The translations under genes were made by a program, and so were the position numbers. Positions 1-13,060 of a DNA stretch of 64,000 nt are shown piece after piece (position 1 is the stretch's first letter; each line of letters opens with the position of its first letter). The notes under the pieces were generated by a model. It saw only the letters and a program-made list of their open reading frames with translations, had not been told where the DNA came from and made no database searches. Source of the stretch: Gremmenia infestans (taxonomy: Eukaryota > Ascomycota > Leotiomycetes > Helotiales > Hamatocanthoscyphaceae); contig JAFEVB010000002.1 in assembly GCA_032629725.1 (NCBI GenBank), positions 2,046,001 to 2,110,000 of the forward strand. The letters are read 5' to 3'.

Positions 1-3000
1 GCGGAGGTTGCCGTTGGAAAGGAGACCATGAACGCATCTCCTTCGGTTTTGACTTCATATCCTCCAATATTGCGCAATTGGCGACGCATGACATCGTTAT
101 GTAGTTTGATGGCGGAACGCATAGCACTCGGATAAGTTTCCCACAAGAGAGTTGAGCTTTTGATATCAGTAAACACAATACTAACATCTCCGACAGGGGC
201 TGGAACCTCCGCCTGAAGTCGACGTAGCATGGAATCGTCCACAAAATCACCCTTCTTCTTAGTTCGTTTTGGGGCGGCATAAGGCTCGTCAACAATAGTT
301 GAAGGATTGAGCATCAAGCTCTGGACTCGGTGCGGCCTTATCTGGGCTCTCTTTTTGAGATCACTAACCCCGATCATCATGACCATGAGCTTGTTTGTGG
401 CTCCAAAAGCCATTGCTAGATCGCGTAATTTCTGTGCAGCGCGCATGAGATCGTTTCGTTCATTCCGAGCGACGTCAACCACAAGTTCCGGGGATAAGTA
501 CTCCCAGAGTTCTCGCGAAGCCAGGATAATCATTTCGTCCTGGTCTTTGACGGTTACTTGGGTGATATTAGGAGCAGCTTGCACGGCAGGCATAAGTTGA
601 ACGTAGCCAAATGCTCGTGAGACCTCAAGTATGTCATTCAACTTGCCTTGACGGGATACCCACCCGCCAGCGTCTCTAATCCGCTGTCGTTCGTTGGGCT
701 CCGCGGGATCATGCTTCCTTGTCAATATACGATGGCTGCCTTCCGAATGAATCAACATTGCCTGTGCATCTCCGACATTGGCTACGTAGAGTTCAGACTG
801 TTGTAGAAACATAACAGTAGCAACTCCACCAGAATGCAAATCAGCTTGGTTGAGTACGGCGGGAGCAGCTGATCCTCGATGTGATAACAGGGAGCGTTCC
901 TCTGTGTGCTGGGTCGCGGCGGTTGCCAGATCTTTATTAAGTGCCAGAAAAGCGCGTCTTAGCGCATCTACTGGGGTTTCTTTCAAAGAAGTATTCAACC
1001 TTCGCAATTCGTCAATGAAAATATGACCAAAATTTTCGTGCAAGTATTTTGCAATTTTAGAACCACCATTTGACAGTGCTTGCCCATCGAACATTCCCAA
1101 CAGCGTTTCCGTCTCCTCGGAGTTGAATCGGGGTACAACCATGTCGATGAGAGACAGGTGGTCATTCTTTCCCAAGGTGTCCGCCATTCCATATGCCAAC
1201 TGTCCCGCAAGAGAGCCTGATGTACGAACTCTTCGGTCTTCAGTTTGATCCGGGATGGTTGGAATAGTTAGAGTCACATCCATCAGACCAAGTATTCTGA
1301 GATGCTGAAGCGCACTGAAATCGGTGAGATCTCGCCCGTCCCGTGAACCTGCACCACCAGGTACGCTCGGCTTGATTTCAAGACGTTTATTGCCCGAAAG
1401 GTTAAGGTACTTGAGGTTCGTGTTCCAGTTCCAGTTCCAGTCATATGGCCAATTCGAAACGTTGTACTTAAGGGAGTTGCTACCACAGTCAAGGACAGCC
1501 AATCTATGGGCTTTGCCAAGCTCGGCAGGCAAAGTTTGAAATTTGTTGCCATTGATGTGTAGAACCTGTAGTAGACTAAACTCCTCGAAATCGTCCGAGG
1601 GGAGAGATGTGAGTTCATTTCCGGAAAGGTAGAGCTCTACAAGCTGAGGCCAACTTTTCAGTGACCGTTGCGGCATGTCATTGAGGTCGTTGTAAGAAAG
1701 ATTTAGGACTCGCAGCTCGCTCAAGAGGGTGATCTCATCAAAGACATCGTCATCAAGCTGATTCTCAGCGAGATAAAGGTTGCGCAGTGAACCGGCGAAT
1801 GTATTGATCAGCCTAGTTGAAATCCCGGAATCTTTTCGCGTAACTGCTGATGGAGGTGTCATTGTCCCAATTGTTGTTTCTGACGCACTTCGAGATACAA
1901 CGGAGGTTTTGCGGCCACCTTTCCCATAGACAGAAACAACAGAACCTTTCCTATCTGCTGCTCCGGGAACTGGGGAGCCACCAACGCTAAGAAGGCCGCC
2001 TGACGCCTGACTGGGTCGCCGTTGGCCGAAAGCTTCTAACGGGCCAAGTTCCTCGAAACTCGAATTGTTCGAGCCATTTGTTTGTCCGGGTATCGTCTGG
2101 GATTGAACTTCTCCAGGGGCGTGAGGCGCTCGGGAAGCTGGTTTTGGGAAGTTGTCGAGGACGTTGGAAGATATATTAAGCGTCTCAAGCTTACTCGCCC
2201 ACCACAACTCCATTGGAAGCTTCTTCAGGTTATTCTGCCTGACGTCCAAGATGCGCAGCTCAGTAAGACAACCTATCTCCGGAGGTAAACCACTCAAGGC
2301 ATTCATTGCTATGCTGAAATGTTCTAGCTTCCGAAGCTTTCCTATATGACTAGGTAACGACACAAAGTGATTATTGTCTAGCACCAGCTTGACAAGATTT
2401 GGCATCCTATCGAATGCTGCATCGGGTATATAGGCAAGTTTCGCGTTAGACAAAATTAATGTAGTGAGGGTTGGCACAGCGTTCTGGATCTCGAACTTGG
2501 TTACTGGATTCGAATTTAGGCGGAGGACACGAATTTTCGCAAACTCATTCTCACAACTCGACACCGAGTTGTGGTCTGCGGAGATTTGCTCGATCTTGGG
2601 AAGCTTGGCGATAACATCGATACTGGACACGGTATTGTAACGAATGTCGACCTCCTTTAAGTTTACCAGATCTCCAAACGTTTCAGGGAGGGATCCTGTC
2701 AAACGATTGTTCGTCATGACGAAGCGTTCAAGATTCTTCAGTTTCCCAATCTCATCTGGAAGGCTTGCAATACCATTGAAGCTCATGTCAATATCAACAA
2801 GCCCTTCCAAACCGCATAGAAATTTAGGAAATGATTCAAGAAAGTTCGATGACACGTTTAATGTCCTCATGGATTTAAATCCGCCAAAATAAGATGGCAG
2901 GCTCCTAAGACGGTTGTTGGCCAGTTTCAAGCTAATAAGCCCAGAGAGTCTTGACAGTTCCGCGTGCTCAAGCTGTTCCAGTCTATTGTTAGACACATCA

Positions 3001-5695
3001 AGGATGGTAAGTCGAGTAGCCTGGCTGAGGCTGGGTGGAAGTTTCCACGCTTCGTTGTTTATGAACTTGATATCGCGGAGGTTTTGACAGGATTGTATAA
3101 AATCCTTCGGTAGATCAAGTGAAAGATTCCGCGACAAGTTCAGTGATATAATCTCAGACGCTTTGGAGTAGAGAGCAATAGGGATTGTGATGAGATTTTT
3201 TCCAGACAAGTCGACATGGCTGTATTTTTGCACTCGACTGACTGTGGGATCGTTGGCAACATTGGCATAGCCGCTCTCACGAGCAGGAATGAAAGAGAAT
3301 CGGCAAAGATAGCTATTGTCTTCTCTACCAACATCCTCAATTTTGTCTGCATCTTCGTATCCAGCTTGTTCGAGTAGGCGCTTCTGGATTACTACCGGCC
3401 GTTCGCCAGCTCCAAGTATGCGCTGGAGATCGTGCTTTTTCATCACAATCTGATAGTTTTCGAGACTATCAGTCATAAAGGTCTTCCTGCCGAGCTGGCT
3501 CATGATGTCGGTGACTGTTGCATTGAGCACCGTTGAAAGTGTTGCAAACGTTCCATCGAGCCTGAATATTCGAATGCAATAAGGCGAGCCTTTTTCCTCC
3601 GCTTTCGGCGGCACTCCCTCATCGTCTATTTCAGGAAGTCTAGACATGTTGTCATCGTGCACCTTTTTTACGGCCCAGCTATCCGGCGCATTCCAACCTA
3701 AGCTGCTGACATTCTCGGCCTCTAATTTGGCTTCGTCTTCCGCGTTCCCGGCAAATATCGTGTTATCAAGGGGTGTCAAGGGCGGCGGTTTGGCAAGTAT
3801 ACCTTCCATATTCGACAGATTCGTATCGAGATTGAAGATTGCTCCAGAGTTTGGATCGCCCTTTTCGTTCAAGTCCAAAACAGATTCCGATTCGTCCACG
3901 ATCTTCCCTCTGCCTTTCCTAAAGGGCAACTTGTGGAAGGTACCTTGCCGGGGCTGAGCAGGTGGGCGGCCAAATTGGCCATTGTCAATCTTGGAAGGAA
4001 GGTTGATTTCTGATCCTGCTAGGCTTGCTTCGCGATTCCAGTGATCGATGTCAGGGGAACCGTGGGTTTTGCCATTGTCTGATCTCGAGGCAGGCGAATT
4101 AAACGATCGGACAGAACCCGGAAGATCCTTTAGTTTATTATCTTTATGCTTCCTGAAGCGACCCAACAGGCTCCGTTTGGCAGGCTGTCCTGGTGGCGAT
4201 GTAGACCCGTCATGTATAGCCGTCTTGGCCGTTCCTTGAGTCCAATTACTCATTCCACTTGGAGTTGGGCTAGTTGGTCTGGTTGAAAGGCTCGAATTGG
4301 ACCCGTTGCCCAGAGCGGTTCCCATAGAAGTCGGCGCACGATCTTTATGCTTCGTGCTGAATGCTGAATTCTCCCGACTTATTGTTGGACGTAAAGCCTT
4401 TGAGTCGTCGTTACTCTTGTTTTGTCGGTGATTGTGTCCAGGGAGATGTACATGGGCATGATGTCCGGATCGCGAGGAGGAGGTCTTCAGCAAATTCTGG
4501 GTTGTTTCACCTGTATATCGTTCCCGATCGGGCCCAGAGAGTTTTTCTCTGATAGGCGCTTCTCCGTAACGGTTGATATCCTACAGCGTATGTTAGCGAT
4601 GAGTATTTCATTTGCTGCTTGGTAATATTTAGAATTGACCCCGCTGTGGATTCGAGGCACGCCCCAATCAGGATCGTGATGATCATGCCCTCCAAAAGAT
4701 TACTGGTGAAATAGGGACCTGGGATTTGTCTGTAGTGCAGAAGTAACTAACCTGTGAGTCTTGGTAGAGGAATGGAACCACATCACTAGAAGGAACTGGT
4801 GTTCGTGGTCTAGAGGAAGCAGGCGATGCGTCCCTGTCCCGTTGCGTGTTGTCGGTAGCAGATGAAAGGTTTCTTTCTCGGTGACTTCGCGCAAATGAAT
4901 GTGATCGATGGCTTTGAGGAAGGCTCGATTCTGACCCATCCTTCCCTGTAAAATCATCTCCAAATAGATTTTTTAACGACTTATGGATGCCTCCTCGACT
5001 TGATTTTGAGCCCGTACTGCTCGCAGTCGTCACGCTGGCTACAGAAGGTCGCCTTTCATATCCAAATTCCATATCGGCAGGCGAATCACTCGCAGCTGTA
5101 TTCCCGGTGAAGGCTGTTCCCGGCCTGAAGCCCGGAGACAAGGCCGAACCCTGAGAAATATTGTCGCTCGAATCATCATAGAAGCTCGTCCCAAAAGCAT
5201 TCGCGCTTGTGGGCGTTCCATTCGAACCGTTGGTCGTCATCCATGGGGCGATCTGGTTGGGGGAAGCCAGGGCCGATGGAGGATTATGTGAAATCTGGGG
5301 TATGCGGCTACTAGAAGACTCCAATACCTTTAGGTCGCGCCTGTAATTTCCAAAGTCGCTCATTCGATGATCCCGCGGGGATACATTGGGGGAGGTCGAG
5401 GAGGGACCGGCAGAGGTGGGAGATACATCTAAGTCATTAGATGCCCTACGACCAGCGCAAATGCAAGCATCCGTTAGTCAAAGAACATCTTCAAAGCTTC
5501 CATCCAGGCCCATGGGAAAGGTTTCAGTGGAAATGGGTAGTCTCACTTGTTTCTGCCAGTCTCCGTGTTAACCTTCATAGGAACGCGACGCGCAGCGCCC
5601 CGGAAAAGGGTCGAGGGTTTGATCGTATCCGAGCTTTGCCATGAATCCGTAGTTGCGGAGCTCAGACGAGAGGAGTGCGCATCTTGCCTGGTCAT
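1..5695 (-). CDS. Adenylate cyclase (RA-LRR-PP2C-cyclase), 3' end outside window
   Basis: Makes cAMP from ATP; in fungi it acts downstream of Ras and G-alpha in growth, development and virulence signalling. Exons 5695-5547, 5445-4752 and 4580 to beyond 1; introns of 101 and 171 bp. I chose the ATG at 5695 because frame and splice signals (CTAAC branch, then CGTAG acceptor) join MTRQDAHSS to the conserved N-terminal region, and an in-frame stop lies just upstream; the ATG at 5363 is internal. At least 1807 residues are visible: a Ser-rich N-terminus with the motif DINRYGEAP (from residue 282), a Ras-association domain (about 595-675), a long leucine-rich repeat block (about 740-1380), a PP2C-like domain (about 1385-1665) and the start of the class III catalytic domain (FTDIKSST near 1745, then YEVKTEGDAFMVSFPTA). 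The PP2C part reads FDGQALSNGG where active phosphatases have DGHGG, so phosphatase activity is doubtful. The gene is truncated only by the window edge. Confidence 0.95.
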
Positions 5696-7463
5696 CGTTG
5701 ACCAGCACTCTCAGCTAAGAGGGGTCCATAGGTAGCGGGAAAGAGTTGCGGTGGTGGTTGTGCAGTGATGATAAGAGTAAGGATACTGTATAATACGGTA
5801 GGCTGGTGATAGTCGTGGTTGTGTATGGTATGTGTACGGAGTAGAGGAGTGAGGCTTGAAGGATGATGAAGTGCGTCTGATTGGCAGCATTCGGCATCAT
5901 CCGTGCTTCTGGTACATACCCGCTCCGCCGCTTCTACTGCACAGACATCAACCAAAGATGAAGAAACCTCGCTTGCATGAGAAACAAGCTGAGAGCAAGA
6001 AAGAGAGAGAGAGATTTTATTGATTGTAGATTCTATACCAAATCTACGAGTGTGAGAATTAAAAGCGAATTCGACCTATAAAGGTCTATGATCCATTACC
6101 TTCTTATTACTCGGCTGAACAAAGCCCCCGCCGAGATACAAACAAACAGATCCCCTCTTTGTCTCAAACCAAGCACACGTTAACTCTCTGTAGAAGGTAT
6201 TGATCCTATACCATGGATTGTTTGCATGCTATCCAGACTTAAACATTATATAGACGATATAGACGATATATTTATATGTTTTGAATTGGGTCTTGGATAG
6301 CTTGTGCATCAAAGAAAGGTGTTACCTACCCGTACCCGTGCCAAGAGTGATACTAACAAAAGGCGAAAAACTAGAGCATCATGGTTGAGACATTCAAAGA
6401 CAGTCGGGGACCCATGCCATGACAGCGGGAACAACAATTGTCCCCAGGACACCGAACAGTCCAAGCTCGTATTTGGGCGTCTTGGATATGGGGTGTCACG
6501 TGTGACTATATTAGGCAAGACAAGGCAAGATATCGAGTGAGTGATGGCCAATTGCGAAGGAATACTGCCGAGTAACTTGAATGTCTTGGAGAAGCTTTTG
6601 GTTCTCCGTCCCCGGGCTATCAGAAGTTTGAAGTTGCAAGGGAAGAAGAATGATACATTGCGCGTCGAGTTGCGCATTCGTATCCATATTATATGAAGAC
6701 AGCTTTGCTTCAGAAAGACTTTGAAAGATAGAGTAGCTCGTGCTGCACAAAAGAAGCGGCACCAGTTCTGATTGTTCCATGCCGCGTGACACAACTAAAA
6801 GCTCCCATAATAATGAGCGCCGCTTTGTTCTGTCTAGGATAGATATAGGTAGCAGTGCAGTACTTCGTATAGTAAGGCACTCGCTGGCGGTCGGAAGTAT
6901 CCCGGTGGGTCGCTGCGGCACTTGGTGTTGGCCCAGCCTCGCCATTTCTCTCACACCAGCCCAGCCTTCCTTCTACTTTCACTCCGTACAACAACAATTG
7001 CTATCTTGACAACAGCGCATCGAGTCCTCGACAAAGACCCACTCATGCTGCCAGCCTCTCTTCTTTAACACGAGTACCCAATTAACTTGACAGGAAACTT
7101 GCTAACACATTTTGCTGACGTTGCGGTACCACTACAACCCAACCCAACCTCCCCATACTAATCTGCCGCATCCTTTTAAGACTTCACTGGTAGCCGCATG
7201 AACTCTGCATATTTCCCATTATAGCATCCTTCCACCCATCCATCCCACCGTCAAAGGTTACATCCGACTATATTTCACTGGACTCTGTGCTTTTCCCGCC
7301 CGGTACTTGAAAGCTCCAGTCCCACCACCAAACATTCCACCGAAGACCGAGTCCTCGAGTTCAATAATAGAAGTGGTGTGACAACCCGCTCACCCTCTTG
7401 GTCTTTACCTCTCTTTATATCTTTCTTTTCTCTGTACACTATTCAAGCGTCCTCTTCAGCGTA
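5696..7463. other. Divergent intergenic region, adenylate cyclase / CRH glycosidase
   Basis: This 1.8 kb stretch separates two divergent start codons, so it should hold both promoters and 5' leaders. It contains a GA-rich tract near 6000-6014, a short tandem AT-rich duplication near 6249-6275, one TACGGAGTA motif (5835-5843) and one TACTTCGTATA motif (6861-6871). Antisense open frames here, such as 6309-6794, match no protein family I know and look spurious. Confidence 0.6.
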
Positions 7464-9046
7464 ATGTTTTCAAGGTCCATCCTCAGTTTCGCTGCGGCGG
7501 TACTGTTCTCTTGCAAGCCTGCGTTATCGCAGACCTACTCGTCTTGCAATCCCCTCTTTGGCAGTAAGTCGCTCAATCACAGATGGTATTGCACAACAAC
7601 TGACAGAATACTAGCCTGTCCTGCAGACACTGCTCTAGGGAAAGCCATCAGCATCGATTTTACAAAAGGTGAAGTCGATTCTTTCACCGCTACCGGAAGT
7701 CCTACCTACGATTCGTCCGGCGCTCATTTCACCGTTGCAAAATCCGGAGATTCTCCTCAACTCACAAGCATATTTTATATCATGTTCGGCAAGGTTGAAC
7801 TCACAATGAAGTCTGCTCCTGGCGCTGGAATTGTGAGCACACTCGTGTTGGAATCGGACGACCTGGACGAGATCGATATGGAGTGGCTTGGAGCAGATGA
7901 TACGGAGGTGCAGACCAATTATTTTGGCAAAGGAGATGTGACCACATATAACAGAGGCGCTTTTAACCCTGCCGCCAACAACCAGGGCGAGTTCATTACT
8001 TACACGATCGAATGGACCCAAGACCAAGTAACCTGGTCTGTTGGAAACAGTGTGGTTCGAGTTCTGACGCCTGCCACTGCCGATACGAACCAATACCCAC
8101 AATCGCCTATGAGAGTTAAGTTCGGGGCTTGGGCTGGTGGTGATTCTTCAAATCCTGCAGGAACAATCCAATGGGCTCGTGGTCCAACGGATTATACCAA
8201 AGGACCATTCACGATGACTGTCCAATCTCTTGCTGTCACTGACTACTCAACCGGCACGCAATACAAATATGGCGACACAACTGGCGATTGGGGATCTATC
8301 CAAGCTGTCGGGGGCAAGGTCAATGGAAATGCGGGATCGGCAGCAACTGCAGTAGCATCAGCTGATGTGCCTGCTGTCACATCTGCTTCTCCTTCAATCC
8401 CTGCTGGTGGAATTGGGGGCAACAGCCACACTGATACTGCTTCACAAACGGGATGGCCATGGGTTGCAGCTACAACTCTTTCCACAGCTGTTGCTGCCAC
8501 CTCGGCTCCTGGAGTCCCGGCTGGCTGGGTCATCACCTCGTCTGGAAAATTAGTGCCTGCAAGTTCTGCAGCAGTGAGTGCGCCGCCCCAATCCCCGCAT
8601 ATTTATCTTTCAGCTCAATTTATACTAACCCTTTACAGGTATTAGCAGCATCAACCCTTTCCTCTTCAGCGGACCAGCCATCATCGCCATCCTCGCCCTC
8701 ATCGGGCGTTATCCTTGAGACTGGCTGGGATGATCGCGGATTTGCAACTACAAGAACAATTGTCTCGGGAGGAGCTACCAAGAGCTATGATCAACAAGGC
8801 TTCCTGATCACCTCTACACCAGCAATGGCAAGCCCAATGACAAGCACAATGGCAAGCACACCAGCGACAGCAGCTGCCGCTTCGACCACGGCAGGTGGGG
8901 TGTGCTTCGGGACGAATTGTGGTCCTAACAACAAGATTGTGGGCACGAGTACTTCAAAGGCGGCAGGTGCAAGACAAACTTCTGCATGGGGTAGCATGGC
9001 AGTTCTCGGAGTTGCTGCTGCTGTTGTAGAGAGGCTACTGCTTTGA
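7464..9046 (+). CDS. GPI-anchored CRH-type cell-wall transglycosylase (GH16)
   Basis: CRH enzymes link chitin to beta-1,3/1,6-glucan in the fungal wall. Exons 7464-7563, 7615-8573 and 8639-9046 give 488 residues. The start at 7464 leads directly into a signal peptide (FSRSILSFAAAVLFSCKPALS). The GH16 catalytic motif DEIDMEW is complete, with predicted nucleophile Glu119, Asp121 and acid/base Glu123. A Ser/Thr-rich, low-complexity region follows, and the C-terminus ends in a short hydrophobic stretch after small residues, fitting a GPI-attachment signal. Intron 1 is only 51 bp, in frame and open, so read-through would insert 17 residues between CNPLFG and CPADTALGK; removing it restores the family's conserved CNPLFGTCPAD junction. 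Intron 2 (65 bp) has a TACTAAC branch site. The exact paralogue (Crh1, Utr2 or other) cannot be fixed by eye. Confidence 0.92.
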
Positions 9047-10330
9047 AGGAAGACTACATGGTCATGTGCTCATGATTCTTATGCTGGATTGGAACGGAAT
9101 TTGGAATTGGAGTAAAATGGGCCTTTGGGTGGAACGGGATGGGACAACCGAGAAGGAATGATAATGATTACATGATATAATACCATGGCTAATACCCTCC
9201 AAGCGGCACAGCCGTTTAATGCAAGAACATGTTTATATTTCTCTCTTTCTGTTGGCTTCTAATTGTCTCGCCTTGAATTTTAATGTCTTGGCATACAGTA
9301 TCATATTGGAGTCAAAAGCCTCGCTGTGTAAAAAAAAGTCATTTTTAAGGCCGATTTGCTCCAGGGAGACTGGAGGATACATTATTTCATTTGCGCGTTT
9401 CCTATGCAGAGTTGCATAGCAAAATGTCAAAAAAAAACAAAACAAAAAAAAAGGTACCGCGGGCTGGTTTTCTTTCCAGCGCATTCATTCACATTCACAA
9501 AGGTGCCGGGCCAGGGGTATATATTATTGAATAAACGCAACTTAAAATACATCCAGGTGTAATGGCCTATTGGTCTAGGTTTCTTTAAGAATGTATCGCT
9601 CAGATTGCTTAGGGGTGTCCTAACCTCCTTTTCTTTTTGGTATTTCTTTGGCAGGTTTAAATTCTCCGCGCTTTATATATGTTTTCTTTTCTTTTCTACG
9701 TACATAGCATTTGCGGGTTTATGTACTGTGCGAGTTTGTTTTTCTTTTCGTTATATGTGACTTTTATCTATATATTTTCAGTGCCTTCCAAGCGGCTGTG
9801 TTTTTCTAAGGGCTACCTCTTTTAGAGCAAAAGAAAGGGGCTTGCTTGTGGGTGGAATTTTTTTTGGTTAACGTCTAAGCTCATTAATTTGCCTCCCATG
9901 CTTCCGTGTTTTGTCTTTCATTTGTGTGTGATACCAGACAGCAAAGGAGTTATGATACCCCTATTAGATGTCTGGAGGAAAAGGGGCTAAAGTTCTACTA
10001 AGCGAGGCGGCTTGGATTTGCCTTTCTCCAGTCCAGTTCTCTCTTCACAAGCAAGCTAAAGGTGGCGTTGGCATAAAATAATTTCCTAGCAATGATATTA
10101 TATAGTTTCCTTCTGTTTTCCGGTTCTGTACATTTGTTTGACCAGTAAAAAACTTCTTTGTACCATTTTCAAAATCCACACCGGTTGCGGCCGAAAATCA
10201 GCCAACCCCGACAAAGAGATGGAATATATCTACCAGTACCAAAAATCCTCTAGATTATTTAATCTTTCCCAATCCCAATCCAAATCCACGAAATCTCAAA
10301 GTTGGAGGCCGAACGAAACGTATAGTCAAC
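9047..10330. other. Intergenic region with poly-A tract and dispersed repeat copy
   Basis: This region lies between the CRH gene and the RING gene, both on the plus strand. It holds an A-rich tract at about 9424-9452, one copy of a diverged dispersed repeat (9526-9681) and T-rich sequence to about 9760. I see no convincing coding exon. Confidence 0.55.
9526..9681 (+). repeat. Dispersed noncoding repeat, copy 1
   Basis: This stretch shares a series of ordered blocks with 62714-62881 in the same orientation: ATTGAATAAAYGCA, TTAAAATRCATCCARGTGTAA, GGTCTAGGT, TAAGAATNTATCG, GGGGTGTCCTARCC and CGCTTTAWATATG. Weaker similarity may continue on both sides. No ORF is conserved. The copies are diverged by substitutions and small indels, which suggests an old family. 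Its class is unknown. Confidence 0.65.
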
Positions 10331-12462
10331 ATGAGTGATTTTGATTTCCCGGATTTCGACTACCCGGCTCGCCAAGCTGAACTATTGAGGGATAATTTAA
10401 GGGCATCTCAGAGAGAGTACGTCAACGCTCGGAGAGATGATCTAGGTGACAAGTTAAGACGTGAATTGAGCGTCGATGCCGCACAGCTTCTTGGAATAGC
10501 CCAGATTGGGGCTGGCTGGTTGCCTCCTATAGATAACCGCATTACTACTGGTACACCCGTGCATCCTGCGCCAAAGGACTCTGTTTTGGATGATATTTTT
10601 AGGATTGTCAAGCAGAGACTTCCCGAAGATGTTATAAGGGCTGCGGAACAAGATAGCCGGGACCCTGATTGGGTCAACAGCGAGCATTATCGGGGAATCC
10701 GTCATGTAAGTCCACGTTGTAAAGCATAAGTATCTGGAGAGCATGCATGCTAAACATTTATTCTGTCTATAGGATCGTCCCAATTACGGCAACGGCGAGG
10801 ATCCAAACCACCCCGAATACCGTCTTTGGTATCTGAAACAGCTGGCGCTAGACGACACAATCGACGATGCCAACAACGAGACCCGGGAGAAACTGCGCTA
10901 CGCCTATGAATTTCACGCTCACCTCTTCCAACTGAAGCGCTTTGCAGACAAGCGAAACGCCGAGACGAGCGTCGAGCCCCTGCCCGATGGCACGAATCTG
11001 ACGGATGCCAGTCTGCGGGTATCGTGGGTTCTGTATCGAGCTTATGTCCGCGCGTTGCATTACCGTAGTCTGAGGCGTGGACGAGAGGATTTCGGGTTTT
11101 CTCAGCTGCGGGATATTACTACGCTGGCGCTGTTGTTGCATTATGTCGAGGTTGATCATATCAGCCAGGATAGTCGGGTCATTCCGTATTATTTCGAGCC
11201 TATTGTTAATACGTTCGACGCGTTGCAGGAAAGGTTGCAAGCTATTGCCGACTGGGTGTTTACTGAGGAGCGTCCAACGGCTGATCCACCATGGACACTT
11301 GAGGAGACGATAGAGAACAAGTTTTTCAATGCTGGCGAGTTCCGAAGAATCATCGATCAGGTAAAGTGAAATCCCCTGACATGGCGTCTTTGATTGAAAG
11401 GCCTATTTAGATGATCAATGTCTTGAGATGTGTTGCAACTAACTGACTATCACGTAGATTCTCATGGGGGGGCTCCAAAACTACGACTGGTCATTCTGGT
11501 CTCTCCTCTTCGAAAAGGCCGAGATATGCGAAGCGCAACACGCAGTCGAGCACGTAGAAGACATGCTGATTGAAAAACGCGTTGTGATCGAAGACGAAGA
11601 ATGGCACGTCTACGAAACGCTCATCCAACACGGCGTCTCCTACAACATCCGAGACATCCAAGACCTCGAGCTCCCCTCCCAAGAAGCCATCACTCCCCGC
11701 CTGCAGAGAATCGGTCAGATCAACCGCCTACGCCGCAACCACCAGCTACTGAAGGACTGGAACCACAAGCGTCCCTACTACCAGCTCTACTACATCTTCG
11801 ACACCAGCGACAACGGCCAGTACAGTCACTACCGCCAGAACATCGCCGCCTGGTACGCGCACCGCGACACCCTGGCATCCATCCCCCAGCCCGGCGTGCA
11901 CGACAACTCCCCCAGCCGCATCGAGAACATCTGGGCCGGCATGTTCCCGCTGCACCCCGTCGCGACGCACAGCGCAGCCGACCTCTCCAAACCACAGCCC
12001 GAACTGCTAAACTACGACACAGGCTGCATCATCTGCATGGACGCATACGCGAACTGCGAGACCATCGCGCGCCTGCACTGCGGACACCTGTTCCACCTAG
12101 CGTGCATCCGGTCGAGCTGGGACAACGACCGGCGGTACAAGAGCGACTGTCCGCTGTGCCGAAAAAACTGGCAGCTCTCCGAGATAGCGGGGATTGAGCC
12201 CGAGGTGCCGGATGTGTGGGATAACGAGCGGCTGCTCACGGTGCAGGAGGCGAGTACTCGGCGGGATATCGGGGAGCTGTATCGGCGGCTGGAGGATGAT
12301 ACGCTTGAGGAGAGCGAGAATTGGACACAGATATTTGGTATATATGACCCGAGGAATGCCTTGGTGGAGTTGGCGCATGTGAGGAGGAAGCGGAAGGCGA
12401 GGAATGTGGCAAGGAGGAGAGATATTAGACTTGCGGGATTGGGGATACAGGTGCCGGACTGA
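10331..12462 (+). CDS. RING-H2 finger protein, putative E3 ubiquitin ligase
   Basis: Exons 10331-10705, 10773-11360 and 11458-12462 encode 655 residues; both introns have GTAAGT/GTAAAG donors and phase 0. The ATG lies in a good context (CAACATGAG). Near the C-terminus a RING-H2 domain spans about residues 511-555: CIIC, then HCGHLFHLAC, then CPLC, a C3H2C3 pattern that binds two zinc ions in E3 ligases. The first 500 residues are acidic and probably helical, with no domain I recognise; the tail ends in a basic Arg/Lys-rich stretch. No transmembrane segment or signal peptide is evident. The substrate is unknown. Exon 3 has a GC-rich first half, so a long antisense and a long alternate frame (11601-12197) are compositional shadows. 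Confidence 0.88.
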
Positions 12463-13060
12463 TGTACTGTGATGCTTAGGCAATCCGAGTATTTCACTAT
12501 CACTATCATGGAGCAGTTTAGAGGTGCCAGGAGGTGCAGTGTTATCTTGTTTGTTACCGGTTTTAGTAATAGATATAACAGACAGGGAGTGGGTATATAT
12601 CTAATAGAAAGTCCATCTCATTTGCAATGACAGTACCGTATATTAAGCTTCCCCCCAAACCTCCAAATAAACATAACCTAGCAATAGAAACCCTTCTGAT
12701 AATTAGGTCATTCTCATTACATTCAACATTGCTAACCCTCGATATATATACACGTGCTACCTTATTACTAGCTTACTAACCTATAAATTGTGTTCAAAAT
12801 TCGAAATAAGTAACACTGAATCACAATATTCTAGCGAGCGCCGAGTATTGGTCTTTCTCAACGTACCTCATGCTTGAATACTTTGCTACCATAAGACCCC
12901 TTACCTGACCATAAAACACAGCAAGACCATCTGCACGTAGTTTTGTGAGCGAGTTGTAATTTGTATCGTTTTCCTCTAAGCTTTTTCCAGATAAGCCTTC
13001 TAATTGTGCCTGTCTCCAATTCTACCTTTATTTTCTTTTCTTCCCTTCTACATCATACAC
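12463..13060. other. Convergent intergenic region, RING gene / HEM14
   Basis: This is an AT-rich 3' region shared by two convergent genes, so it should contain both transcript ends. I see no coding exon, tRNA or clear repeat. Confidence 0.5.

Noticed and set aside
6309..6794. Minus-strand open frame of 161 codons in the divergent cyclase/CRH region
   Set aside because: Composition is unlike a protein domain, no family signature, and two other frames are open over the same stretch.
11601..12197. 198-codon plus-strand frame inside the RING gene
   Set aside because: Pro/Arg/His-rich shadow of a GC-rich exon; the real frame has a complete RING domain.
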